The notes under the pieces were generated by a model, which was given only the letters and a program-made list of their open reading frames with translations, did not search any database and was not told where the DNA came from. Below are positions 41,115-49,354 of a stretch of 64,000 bases of DNA, one piece after another. Made by a program: the position numbers and the translations under genes. Every line of letters starts with the position of its first letter. The stretch's first letter is position 1. Source of the stretch: Nocardioides luti (GTDB taxonomy: Bacteria > Actinomycetota > Actinomycetes > Propionibacteriales > Nocardioidaceae); the NCBI RefSeq assembly GCF_014212315.1, contig NZ_JACKXE010000002.1:434001-498000 (forward strand), written 5' to 3'.

Positions 41115-41819
41115 TCAGGCCGGCGACAGCGCGAACTCGTTCCCGTCGGGGTCGGCCAGCGCCACGACCTCGCCGCGGGCGTCCGGCGCCTCGAGCCGGG
41201 TGGCTCCGAGCCCGACGAGCCGCTCGACCTCGGCCGACACGCCGTCGGCGACCAGGTCGAACCGCTGCCGGTCCCGGCCGTGCCGCGGAGCCAGCGGCGG
41301 ACCGCCCCAGGCGACCTTGGTGCCGCCGGCCGGGGACTGCACCGCGGTCTCCTCGTCCTGGTCCCAGACCAGCGGCCAGTCAAGCGCCGCCGCCCAGAAC
41401 AGCCCGACCTCGCGGGTCCCGTCGCAGGCGAGCTCGCCGAGGAAGCCGCAGCCGGCGAGGTAGGAGTTGCCCGCCTCGATCACGCAGAGCTCGTTGCCCT
41501 CGGGGTCGGCCACCACGACGTGGTCCTCGTCGGGCAGCTGCCCCACGTCCGTCTCCCGGCCCCCGAGCGCGACCAGCCGGTCGACCGTCCGGCGCTGGTC
41601 GCCGAGCGCCTCACTGGTCAGGTGCAGGTGGACACGGTTCTGGCCCACCCGCTCTGACGTGCTCGCGACGAACCGGAGCCCGACCTGGGTCGCGGTGCCC
41701 GGCAGCAGCAGCCCGCGCCCGTCGTCGACGACCTCGCGTCCCAGCACCTCGGCCCAGAAGGCCGCCAGCCGGGCGGGGTCGTGCGCGTCGACGGCCAGGG
41801 CGAGCAGGCGCAGGGTCAT
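41115..41819 (-). CDS. Two-domain VOC/glyoxalase-like protein
   Basis: A 234-residue protein with two glyoxalase-like halves, each ending in DPEGNELCVI or DPDGNEFALS. The residues expected as metal ligands are only partly visible. ATG 41819 is chosen; a TACCGT -10 lies 8 bases upstream. It is convergent with the MFS gene, 4 bases apart. Substrate unknown. Confidence 0.85.
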   Translation of the reverse strand: MTLRLLALAVDAHDPARLAAFWAEVLGREVVDDGRGLLLPGTATQVGLRFVASTSERVGQNRVHLHLTSEALGDQRRTVDRLVALGGRETDVGQLPDEDHVVVADPEGNELCVIEAGNSYLAGCGFLGELACDGTREVGLFWAAALDWPLVWDQDEETAVQSPAGGTKVAWGGPPLAPRHGRDRQRFDLVADGVSAEVERLVGLGATRLEAPDARGEVVALADPDGNEFALSPA

Positions 41820-41890
41820 GCCTGCCGACGGTAGGTGGCCCTGCCACTCCGCGCACCCGACTTTCCCCCTGGCGGCGGACGCCACGACCG

Positions 41891-42502
41891 CTACAGCCGC
41901 TCGCCCGCCTCCACGCGCGCCTCGACGGTGTTGCCGAGCGGGGCCAGCGGGCAGCGCCAGCGGTCGTCGTAGCGGCAGGACGGGTGGTAGGCGAAGTTCA
42001 GGTCGAGGACCAGGTGTTCCTCGTCGCCACCGAGCCAGGCGCCCTTGATGGTGTCGAGCAGGTAGCGCCCGGCGCCGTAGCTGCCCGACCCCGCGGTCCC
42101 GTCACGCAGCGGCACGAACAGGCCGCCGGCGTACTGGTGCAGCCACCAGACGTCCAGGGACCCGCCGACCGGCGCCGGCAGCTCGACCCGGCCGATGCGC
42201 TGCATCGTCACGGAGCCGTCGTCACCGCCGTCGACGTCGCGCTCGTCGGGCTCGGCCTCGAGGACCGGGACCTCGAATCGGAGGGCCGGGTCGTAGGGCC
42301 AGTACTGCACTCCGTGCTCGCGCAGCTCCGGCACGTGCGCGGTGGGGCTCTGCGGGTGGTGGGCGAACAGTTCGGAGCGGCCCGCCACCCAGAGCCGGTG
42401 GCCCTCGGCGGGGTCGGACTCGGCGCGGACCGCGGCGTAGAGGTCGGCCACGCGGGTGCGCCAGTCGGCGAGGGTCAGGGCGGAGGTCCGGGACGTGGTC
42501 AC
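41891..42502 (-). CDS. DUF1684 protein
   Basis: A 203-residue protein with the DUF1684 core: LADWRTRVADLY, GRSELFAHHPQSP, WWLHQYAGGLFVPLRDGTAG, YGAGRYLLDTIKGA and LNFAYHPSCRYDDRWRCPLAP. Function unknown. GTG 42502 (MTTSRTSA) is chosen because the longer frame upstream shadows the DUF559 gene. It diverges from that gene. Confidence 0.88.
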   Translation of the reverse strand: MTTSRTSALTLADWRTRVADLYAAVRAESDPAEGHRLWVAGRSELFAHHPQSPTAHVPELREHGVQYWPYDPALRFEVPVLEAEPDERDVDGGDDGSVTMQRIGRVELPAPVGGSLDVWWLHQYAGGLFVPLRDGTAGSGSYGAGRYLLDTIKGAWLGGDEEHLVLDLNFAYHPSCRYDDRWRCPLAPLGNTVEARVEAGERL

Positions 42503-42662
42503 GCTCCCCACCCTGTCAGGTGGGGCGGCCGCACCGACAGGAGGAAGTGTCTGCGGCGTGCGACGCCCCCGCGTGAGCGGGTCGCGCGGGCCGGGTTCGT
42601 CCTGTCCGTGGGGCCTGTGGAGAGACGGCGCAGACGCGACGCGAAGGGGGAAGGCTGGGTTG

Positions 42663-43553
42663 ATGGACCCGGTGGCGGCACTCACCCAGCTCGGCGGCGT
42701 CGCCGGGACCCGCGCCGTGCTCGCGCTCACCACGCGCCGCCGGTTGCGCACCGCGCTGCGCCACGGCGAGGTGGTGCGGGTGGCGCGGGGCGGGTACGCG
42801 TTGCCGGCGGCCGACGAGGCGCGCGTCCTCGCGGCCGAGCTGGCGGGGGTCGTGGCGCTCCGCAGCGCGGCGCTGCACCACGGCTGGGCCGTGAAGACCG
42901 TGCCACCGGTGCCGGAGGTGGCGATCGGGGCGCGACGCCGGATCGCGGCCGAGCGACGAGTCGGAGTTCGGGTGCTCTGGCTGGACCTGCGGCCCGAGGA
43001 CGTCGTCGACGGCGTGACCTCGCCGCTGCGGACCTGCCTGGACTGCGCGCGACGGCTGCCCTTCGACGAGGCGCTGGCCGTCGTGGACTCGGCGCTCCGG
43101 TCCGGCCGGGTGACACGGGCCGGGCTCGACGCCCTCGCCGACTCGGTGCGCGGCGCCGGGGCAGCGGCGGTGCGGCGGGTCCTCGAGGCGGCCGACGGAC
43201 GGGCGGCCAACCCGTTCGAGTCGGTGCTGCGCGGTGCCTGCGTGGAAGCCGGGCTGGGCGTCGTCCCACAGCAGCGGATCGCCCTGGCGACGGGCGAGGT
43301 CCGGCCGGACCTGGTCTGCCGGGGGCGACGGGTCGTGCTCGAGGCCGACTCCTGGACCTGGCACACCGGCAAGGAGGCGCACACCCGCGACTGCGCCCGC
43401 TACAACGCGCTCGTGCTCGCGGGCTGGCGGGTGCTGCGGTTCACGTGGGAGCAGGTGATGCTGCAGCCGGCGTACGTCCGCTGGGTGCTCGACGAGCTGA
43501 TGCGGCCCGGCCGACAGGAAGAAGTCGGGACGGCGTACGACGTCCCCGCCTGA
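42663..43553 (+). CDS. Winged-helix + DUF559 (Vsr-like fold) protein
   Basis: A 296-residue protein. The N-terminal part (ALTQLGGVAGTRAVLALTTRRRLRTALRHGEVVRVARGGY) resembles AbiEi-type helix-turn-helix domains. The C-terminal EADSWTWHTGKEAHTRDCARYNALVLAGWRVLRFTWEQV is the DUF559 endonuclease-like core, with the candidate Glu, Asp and His retained. Such proteins are common in actinobacteria and of unproven function, perhaps DNA repair or defence. The start at 42663 fits the domain. Confidence 0.82.
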   Translation: MDPVAALTQLGGVAGTRAVLALTTRRRLRTALRHGEVVRVARGGYALPAADEARVLAAELAGVVALRSAALHHGWAVKTVPPVPEVAIGARRRIAAERRVGVRVLWLDLRPEDVVDGVTSPLRTCLDCARRLPFDEALAVVDSALRSGRVTRAGLDALADSVRGAGAAAVRRVLEAADGRAANPFESVLRGACVEAGLGVVPQQRIALATGEVRPDLVCRGRRVVLEADSWTWHTGKEAHTRDCARYNALVLAGWRVLRFTWEQVMLQPAYVRWVLDELMRPGRQEEVGTAYDVPA

Positions 43554-43636
43554 GCCGGCGCGCCCGCCGGATTCCTGCCCGTGCGGCCGCCCACGCAGTC
43601 ACGTTCCGGGCAGGTGGACCGCCGCACGATCGGAGC

Positions 43637-45097
43637 ATGAGACGGCTCGTGGTGCCCGCGCTGGCGCTGCTGGCCGCCCTCGCCCGGCTGCCGTTCGTGC
43701 GCTCTCCCCTGTCGCCGGACGAGGGTGGGCTGCTGATGGTGGCGGCGCAGTGGGGCCCGGGCCACTCGCTGTACGGCGCCTACTGGGTCGACCGGCCACC
43801 GCTCCTGCTCGCGCTGTTCGCGCTCGCCCACGCGGCGGGACACCTCGTCGGGGATGCCCTGGCGCTTCGTCTCCTCGGCACGGTCGCGGTGGTCGTCGCG
43901 GTGCTGCTCGCCGGGCGGGTCGGCGCACTCCTGCGGCCGCGCGGCGGGCCGCTGACCGCGGCCCTCGCGGCCGCCCTGCTCGTCTCCCCGCTGGTCGGCA
44001 GCTCGCCGGAGGTGAACGCCGAGCTGCTCGCCGTCCCCTTCGTCCTGACCGGGATCGTCGCGCTGCTCACGGCCCGGGCCTCGGCCCGCCCCCTCCGGTG
44101 GCTGCTCCTCGCCGGCGCCGCCGGCGCCGCAGCGGTCCTGGTCAAGCAGAACGAGGTCGACGTCCTCGTCCTCGCCGGCCCGGCGATCCTGGCCTGGCTC
44201 CCCCGGCGCCGGCCCGCCGAGGCGCTCCGTCACCTCGCCGCCCTCGCTGCCGGTGCCGTGCTGCTGGCCGCGCCCGTCCTCGCCGGCGCCGCCCTGCGCG
44301 GCACCGGGCCCGCGGCACTCTGGGACGCGCTGGTGCTCTTCCGGATCGACGCGAGCCGGGTCATCGGGACCTCGGCGACCGGGACGACCAGCGCCCGGCT
44401 GGGCCACCTCCTGGTCGCCCTCGCCGTCAGCGGCGTCCCCGTGCTCGTCGTCGGGCTCGCGGTCCTCGGCCGTCGTACGCGCCCCTCCACCACCACCGGA
44501 CGCCCCGCCGGCCCCGCCGCCTGGCCCGCCCTCGTCCTGCTCGGCTGGGAGCTGGTCTCGGTGGTGGCCGGCGGCAGCTACTGGCTGCACTACCTGGTCT
44601 GCCTGGTCCCCGGCACCGTGCTCTACGTCGGCCTGGTCGCCGCACGCTCGCACGCCGCCACCGTCTGGTCGCGGGTGCTCGTGGCGTACGCCGCCGCCGT
44701 CACCGCCGTCGCGATGGGCACCCTGGCGCTGCACCCGTGGCCGGCCCCGCCCGCCGCCGACTGGCTCGCCGCGCACGCCCACCCCGGCGACACCGCGGTG
44801 GTCGCGTTCGGCCACCCCGACATCCTGCAGGCCGCCGGCCTGAGCAGCCCGTACGACGAGCTCTGGAGCCTCCCGGTCCGGGTCCGTGACCCCGACCTGA
44901 CCGACCTCACCGCCGTCCTCGACGCGCCGGGCCGGCCGACCTGGGTGCTGACGCGCAGCGACCTGGCCGGCTGGGGCATCACGCCGTCCGACGGGCAGGT
45001 CGCGCTGGCCGAGCACTACCGCGAGGTGGCCGACGTGGACGGGCTCGAGGTCTACCGCGCCCGCCGCACGGGCGGCGACCCCCGCACCGGCACCTAG
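43637..45097 (+). CDS. GT-C glycosyltransferase (GT39/ArnT-like)
   Basis: A 486-residue polytopic protein with about ten helices. The acidic pair in SPDEGGLLMVAAQW after helix 1 is the GT-C catalytic signature. A C-terminal external domain contains FGHPDILQAAGLSSPYDELW. It should transfer a sugar from a polyprenyl-phosphate donor to an envelope acceptor. ATG 43637 is preceded by CGGAG. Its stop overlaps that of the convergent RNB gene in CTAG. Confidence 0.8.
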   Translation: MRRLVVPALALLAALARLPFVRSPLSPDEGGLLMVAAQWGPGHSLYGAYWVDRPPLLLALFALAHAAGHLVGDALALRLLGTVAVVVAVLLAGRVGALLRPRGGPLTAALAAALLVSPLVGSSPEVNAELLAVPFVLTGIVALLTARASARPLRWLLLAGAAGAAAVLVKQNEVDVLVLAGPAILAWLPRRRPAEALRHLAALAAGAVLLAAPVLAGAALRGTGPAALWDALVLFRIDASRVIGTSATGTTSARLGHLLVALAVSGVPVLVVGLAVLGRRTRPSTTTGRPAGPAAWPALVLLGWELVSVVAGGSYWLHYLVCLVPGTVLYVGLVAARSHAATVWSRVLVAYAAAVTAVAMGTLALHPWPAPPAADWLAAHAHPGDTAVVAFGHPDILQAAGLSSPYDELWSLPVRVRDPDLTDLTAVLDAPGRPTWVLTRSDLAGWGITPSDGQVALAEHYREVADVDGLEVYRARRTGGDPRTGT

Positions 45098-46542
45098 GCG
45101 AGCTCGAAGGCCACCTTCCGGGTCGCGACGTCGGCGGTGACGAGGCGGACCTCGACGTCCTGGCCGAGCGGCAGGTCACCCGTCGACGAGAGCGGCCCCT
45201 CGACCGCGGGCTCCTGGATCACGACGGTGCCGTGGGTGGGCTTGTCGTCCGACACGTCGGTGACGACGCCGTGGAAGGTCTCGCCGACGTGGGTGCTGAG
45301 CAGCCCGGCCTCGACCAGGTCGAGGACGGCGTTCTCGTACTGGTGGCCGCGACGGGCCGAGTCCTGCAGGACCTTCGGCAGGTCGTGCAGCGTGGCCGTG
45401 ACCCAGGCCGGCACCTCGGTGTCGGCGCAGAGCGCGACGCAGATCTCCCCGGCGTACCGGTCGCCGAGGCGCCGCAGCGGCGCGGTGACGTGGGCGTACT
45501 CCGAGGCCAGTCCGGCGTGCCGCGGGTCCGCGGGGACCTCGCCGTCGAAGGCGACGTACCCGCTGCCGCGCAGCAGGCGGGTGCACGCCTCGATCATCGC
45601 GGCGTGCGCCGGCTTCGAGGCGTCGAGGGCCCGGATGAAGTCGGGGTAGAGCTGCTCGGCCGGCCACTCGATCCCCAGGCCGCGCGCCACGCGGTGCAGG
45701 CGCTGGACGTCGCGCGGGTCCGGAGACGGCAGGGTGCGCAGCAGCCCGACCCGGGCGTAGACCATCAGCGACGCGGCGGCGAAGCCGGTCAGCAACGACA
45801 TCTGGGCGTTCCACTGCTCGGCCGGCAGCAGCTGGCGGAACTCGAGCTCCCACTGGTCGCCCTGCACGTCGATCTCCTGCTCGGGCAGCGGCAGCGAGAT
45901 GCCGCCCCGCGCCGCCTCCCGGGCGATCCGCAGCTCGCCGACCTCCTTGAGCAGCATCAGGGACTCCGACGCGGTGCCTTCGTCGACCATCTTCTGCACG
46001 CCGACGTAGTCGAGCTTGGCCGTCGAGCGCACCCGCGCCCGCTCGACGTGGACGTCGGTCCGCTCGCCGCGGGCGTCCACCTTGATCGTCCACAGCAGTG
46101 CCGGGCGGACCTCGTCGGGCAGCAGCGAGGCCGCGCCCTCCGAGAGCACCGGCGGGTGCAGCGGGATCCGTGAGTCGGCGCCGTAGAGCGTCTCGCCGCG
46201 CCGGTGCGCCTCCTGGTCGATCGGCCCGTCCGGCTCGACGAACGCCGCCACGTCCGCGATCGCGTAGTGCACGACGTACCCCTCCCCGTCGCGCTCGAGG
46301 TGCAGCGCCTGGTCGAGGTCGCGCGAGGAGGCGGGGTCGACGGTCACGAACGGGATGTCGGTGCGGTCCAGGTCGGGCAGTCGCGGCGCCGCGGCCGCGG
46401 CCTCGGCGGCCTGCTCGACGTCCGCCGGGAAGTCCGGCGTCACGCCGAGCTCCTCCTGGATCCGCGCGATCCCCTCGCGCAGGCTCTGGGCGGCGACACC
46501 GTCGCCGGTGGACCGGACGTGCACCACTCGATTGCTCGGCAT
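45094..46542 (-). CDS. RNB-domain ribonuclease (RNase II/R-like)
   Basis: A 482-residue 3'-5' exoribonuclease core without the usual cold-shock N-domains. Catalytic Asp residues lie in TVDPASSRDLDQAL, VHYAIADVAAFV and GETLYGADSRIPLHP. The C-terminal part (GQDVEVRLVTADVATRKVAFEL) resembles an S1-like end. ATG 46542 is leaderless, with TAAGGT 6 bases upstream. It is divergent from yaaA, sharing the promoter. Confidence 0.92.
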   Translation of the reverse strand: MPSNRVVHVRSTGDGVAAQSLREGIARIQEELGVTPDFPADVEQAAEAAAAAPRLPDLDRTDIPFVTVDPASSRDLDQALHLERDGEGYVVHYAIADVAAFVEPDGPIDQEAHRRGETLYGADSRIPLHPPVLSEGAASLLPDEVRPALLWTIKVDARGERTDVHVERARVRSTAKLDYVGVQKMVDEGTASESLMLLKEVGELRIAREAARGGISLPLPEQEIDVQGDQWELEFRQLLPAEQWNAQMSLLTGFAAASLMVYARVGLLRTLPSPDPRDVQRLHRVARGLGIEWPAEQLYPDFIRALDASKPAHAAMIEACTRLLRGSGYVAFDGEVPADPRHAGLASEYAHVTAPLRRLGDRYAGEICVALCADTEVPAWVTATLHDLPKVLQDSARRGHQYENAVLDLVEAGLLSTHVGETFHGVVTDVSDDKPTHGTVVIQEPAVEGPLSSTGDLPLGQDVEVRLVTADVATRKVAFELA

Positions 46543-46548
46543 GACCAG

Positions 46549-46558
46549 ACCTTAGCCT
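46549..46558. promoter_or_regulatory. Overlapping divergent -10 elements
   Basis: TAAGGT on the minus strand (46549-46554) and TAGCCT on the plus strand (46553-46558) share two bases. Each lies 6 bases before the ATG of its gene (46542 minus, 46565 plus). A single bidirectional promoter core is indicated. Confidence 0.6.
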
Positions 46559-46564
46559 TGCCGC

Positions 46565-47353
46565 ATGCTGATCGTGCTCCCGCCGAGCGAGGGCAAGTAC
46601 GCCGCCCGCCGCGGCGCCCCGCTGGACCTGGCCGGCCTGAGCTTCGCCGGGGTGCCCGGCGTGAGCGAGGCCCGCGGACGGGTCCTCGACGCCCTCGTCG
46701 ACCTGTGCGCGAGCGACCCGGAGGGCGCCGCGAGCACCCTGGGGCTCGGGCCGACCCAGCTCGACCTCGTGGCGCTCGACGCCTCCCTGCGCACGGCTCC
46801 CACGGCGCGGGCCGACCGGGTCTACACCGGCGTGCTCTACGACGCGCTCGGCGCCGCGACGCTGTCCGCCGCGGCCAAGCGGCGCGCCGGGACCCGCCTC
46901 GCGGTCACCTCGTCGCTCTTCGGGCTGGTGCGGCCGGCGGACCGGATCCCGGCGTACCGCCTCTCCGGCGACGCCACCCTCCCCGGCCTCGGCCCGGTCG
47001 CCGGGGTCTGGCGCGAGGCGCTCGGGCCCGCCGTGTCCGAGGCGGTCGGCGACGGGCTGCTGGTCGACCTCCGGTCGACGATGTACGCCGCGTTCTGGCG
47101 CCCCCCGGCCGACGTCGCGCGACGCGTGGCGACGGTGCGGGTGCTGCACGAGGTGGGCGGCAAGCGGCAGGTCGTGAGCCACTTCAACAAGGCCACCAAG
47201 GGGCGCATCGTGCGCGCGCTGCTCGAGGACGGCGGCAACCCGCGCTCGCCCGGACGGCTCGCCGACCTGCTGACCGACCTCGGCTGGAAGGTCGAGGTGG
47301 GCGCGCCCACGCCGAAGGGCACCCAGCTCGACGTCGTGGTCACCGAGGTCTGA
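46565..47353 (+). CDS. yaaA: YaaA/UPF0246 peroxide stress protein
   Basis: A 262-residue protein of the UPF0246 family: MLIVLPPSEGKYA at the N-terminus, YTGVLYDALG, VTSSLFGLVRPADRIPAYRL, DLRSTMYAAFW and VSHFNKATKGRIVRAL. E. coli YaaA lowers free iron during peroxide stress. ATG 46565 has a leaderless promoter shared with the RNB gene. Confidence 0.93.
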   Translation: MLIVLPPSEGKYAARRGAPLDLAGLSFAGVPGVSEARGRVLDALVDLCASDPEGAASTLGLGPTQLDLVALDASLRTAPTARADRVYTGVLYDALGAATLSAAAKRRAGTRLAVTSSLFGLVRPADRIPAYRLSGDATLPGLGPVAGVWREALGPAVSEAVGDGLLVDLRSTMYAAFWRPPADVARRVATVRVLHEVGGKRQVVSHFNKATKGRIVRALLEDGGNPRSPGRLADLLTDLGWKVEVGAPTPKGTQLDVVVTEV

Positions 47354-47371
47354 GCGGGCGCGACCGCGCGG

Positions 47372-48574
47372 CTACCAGCGCACCGCGCCGGAGAAGGCGT
47401 CGTTGCCCGGCGGTAGCGCGTTGAACATCCGCATCGAGGCGCGCTGCTCGGTGCCGTCGCGGCCGCCGGTGAAGAACGAGACGACCGAGACCGACGCGGG
47501 CGCGAGCTCCATCCGGAAGACCGACCCCAGCGGGGCCTGCACCGCGTGGGCGACCAGCGTCTTGATCGGCGTCACGTGGCTGACGACCACGACCGTCTGG
47601 CCGGCGTGGGCGTCGAGCACCCGCTGCAGGCCGGCCAGCACCCGCTCCTCGACGACGAGGAACGACTCGCCGCCGCCGGGCGACACGTCCAGCGAGCCGA
47701 GCCAGGCGTCGAGGTCGTCGCCGTCCCGCTCGGCCACCTCGGCGAAGGTCATCCCGTCCCAGGTGCCGAACTCCATCTCGGCGAAGCCGGGCTCCACCTC
47801 GATGCTCTTGCCGAGCACGGCCGCCACGATCTCCGCGGACTCCAGGGTGCGGCGCACGGGCGACGCGATGACCGCGTCGATCCGCTCGGCGAGCGGCGCG
47901 AGCCACTCGGCCGCCGCGCGGACCTGGTCGCGGCCCTCGTCGCTGAGCCCGGGGTTCGAGCTCGCCAGCCCGCCCGAGAAGCGCTTCTCGAGCGTGTGCG
48001 GCGTGACGCCGTGCCGCAGCAGGATGATGGTCGTCGGCGTCCCGCTCGAGGCCGCCCAGCCGCGGGCCGGCGCCGGTGCCGCGTCGGAGGCAGGGGCCGG
48101 GCTCTCGATCTCCTCGATGAGGGACTCGACGTCGTCCGCCGCCAGCGTGACGCCGCTCCGGCGCCCGTCCAGCGCCTCGTTGGCGAGCCGGTCGGCGTGC
48201 GTGTTCTGCTCGCGCGGGACCCAGGTGTAGGTCGTGCCGGCCGGCGCCAGCTGGTGCGCCTCCTCCACGAGCGGCTGCAGGTGCGGCTGCTTGACCCGCC
48301 AGCGCCCGGACATCTGCTCGACGACGAGCTTCGAGTCCATCCGGACCTCGATCTCGGCGCGCGGGGCGTGCTCCTCGGCGAGCCGCAGCCCGGCCACGAG
48401 GCCGGAGTACTCCGCGACGTTGTTCGTCGCCACGCCGATCGTGGTGCCCTCCTCCGCGATCACGGCGCCGGTGTCGGCGTCGGTCAGCACCACGCCGTAC
48501 GCCGCCGGGCCGGGGTTGCCGCGCGAGCCGCCGTCGGCCTCGATCAGGACCCGCTGGTGCTGGTCCGCGCTCAC
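47372..48574 (-). CDS. Bifunctional RNase HI / acid phosphatase
   Basis: A 400-residue fusion like Rv2228c. The N-terminal RNase HI half has Asp in IEADGGSRGNPG, Glu in VAEYSGLVAGL and Asp in VRMDSKLVVEQM, with His-Asp in QNTHADRLAN. The C-terminal half is a histidine phosphatase with LLRHGVTPHT and VVSHVTPIK. In mycobacteria the second half is an alpha-ribazole phosphatase-like domain. GTG 48574 overlaps the zinc-ribbon gene stop as GTGA. Confidence 0.94.
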   Translation of the reverse strand: MSADQHQRVLIEADGGSRGNPGPAAYGVVLTDADTGAVIAEEGTTIGVATNNVAEYSGLVAGLRLAEEHAPRAEIEVRMDSKLVVEQMSGRWRVKQPHLQPLVEEAHQLAPAGTTYTWVPREQNTHADRLANEALDGRRSGVTLAADDVESLIEEIESPAPASDAAPAPARGWAASSGTPTTIILLRHGVTPHTLEKRFSGGLASSNPGLSDEGRDQVRAAAEWLAPLAERIDAVIASPVRRTLESAEIVAAVLGKSIEVEPGFAEMEFGTWDGMTFAEVAERDGDDLDAWLGSLDVSPGGGESFLVVEERVLAGLQRVLDAHAGQTVVVVSHVTPIKTLVAHAVQAPLGSVFRMELAPASVSVVSFFTGGRDGTEQRASMRMFNALPPGNDAFSGAVRW

Positions 48575-49314
48575 AGGCCTGACTCGGGCGAGCGGACCAG
48601 GATGCGCGAGCACTCCTCGCAGCGCACGACCAGGTCCTCGGGCGACTTGCGGATCTTCTCGAGCTCGGCCGGGTCGATCGTCAGCTGGCAGCCGGTGCAA
48701 CGGCGCTGGCGCAGCTCGGCCGCCCCGACGCCCCGGCGGTTGCTCCGGAGCTTGTCGTAGAGCGCGAGCAGGTCCTCGGGCAGTCCCTCGACCTCGGTCG
48801 CCCGCTGGTCGACCAGGCGCGCGAGCTCGGCCTCGATGTCGACGCCCTTCTCGTCGCGCGAGGCGAGCAGCACGGCCAGCCGCTCGTCGGTCGCCGACTG
48901 CTGGGCCGCGAGCGAGTCGAGGGTGCGCTGGGCGTCCTCGACGCTCGCCATGATCTCGAGCTCGTCGTCCTCGAGCGAGGTGATCCGCCGCTCGAGCGAG
49001 ACCATCTCGTGCTGCATCCGCTCGATGTCCTTGGGGTTGCTGATCAGGCCCTGGTCGATGCGGTCCTGGTCCCGCTTGCGCCGGGCCTTGACCTGCTCGA
49101 CGTCCGCGTCGACCTTCTTCTGCTCGACCGTCAGGTCGTCGACCACGATCCGCGCGTCACGGGCCTGGTCGACGAGCTCGGTGCGGGTCGCCTGCAGCGC
49201 GGCGATCTCCTCGAGCTCGGGGAGGCTGTCCAGCTGGTGGCGCAGCAGGTCGGCCCGGGCGTCGAGCGCCTGGACGTCGAGCAGCTTCAGTTGGGCGGCG
49301 GGATCGGCTTTCAG
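48571..49314 (-). CDS. Coiled-coil zinc-ribbon protein (Rv2229c-like), CTG start
   Basis: A 247-residue protein with a long coiled coil (about residues 25-190) and a C-terminal four-Cys zinc ribbon (RRCTGCQLT and VRCEECSRIL). The coding pattern continues without a stop upstream of GTG 49146 to a CTG at 49314, preceded by GAGGAG at correct spacing. There is no ATG, GTG or TTG in frame nearby upstream, and the resulting (M)KADPAAQLKLLDVQALDA start matches the family's usual KAE...QxxLLxLxxLDA opening. So CTG is the likely start, giving 56 residues more than the GTG choice. Confidence 0.82.
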   Translation of the reverse strand: MKADPAAQLKLLDVQALDARADLLRHQLDSLPELEEIAALQATRTELVDQARDARIVVDDLTVEQKKVDADVEQVKARRKRDQDRIDQGLISNPKDIERMQHEMVSLERRITSLEDDELEIMASVEDAQRTLDSLAAQQSATDERLAVLLASRDEKGVDIEAELARLVDQRATEVEGLPEDLLALYDKLRSNRRGVGAAELRQRRCTGCQLTIDPAELEKIRKSPEDLVVRCEECSRILVRSPESGL

Positions 49315-49354
49315 CGGGACTCCTCGGTGGTGACACTGTTCAGATGGGTGCGGA

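Noticed and set aside
41984..45097. 1037-codon open frame ending with the glycosyltransferase
   Set aside because: Only the last 486 codons (from ATG 43637) look coding. The upstream part runs antisense to DUF1684 and out of frame through the DUF559 gene.
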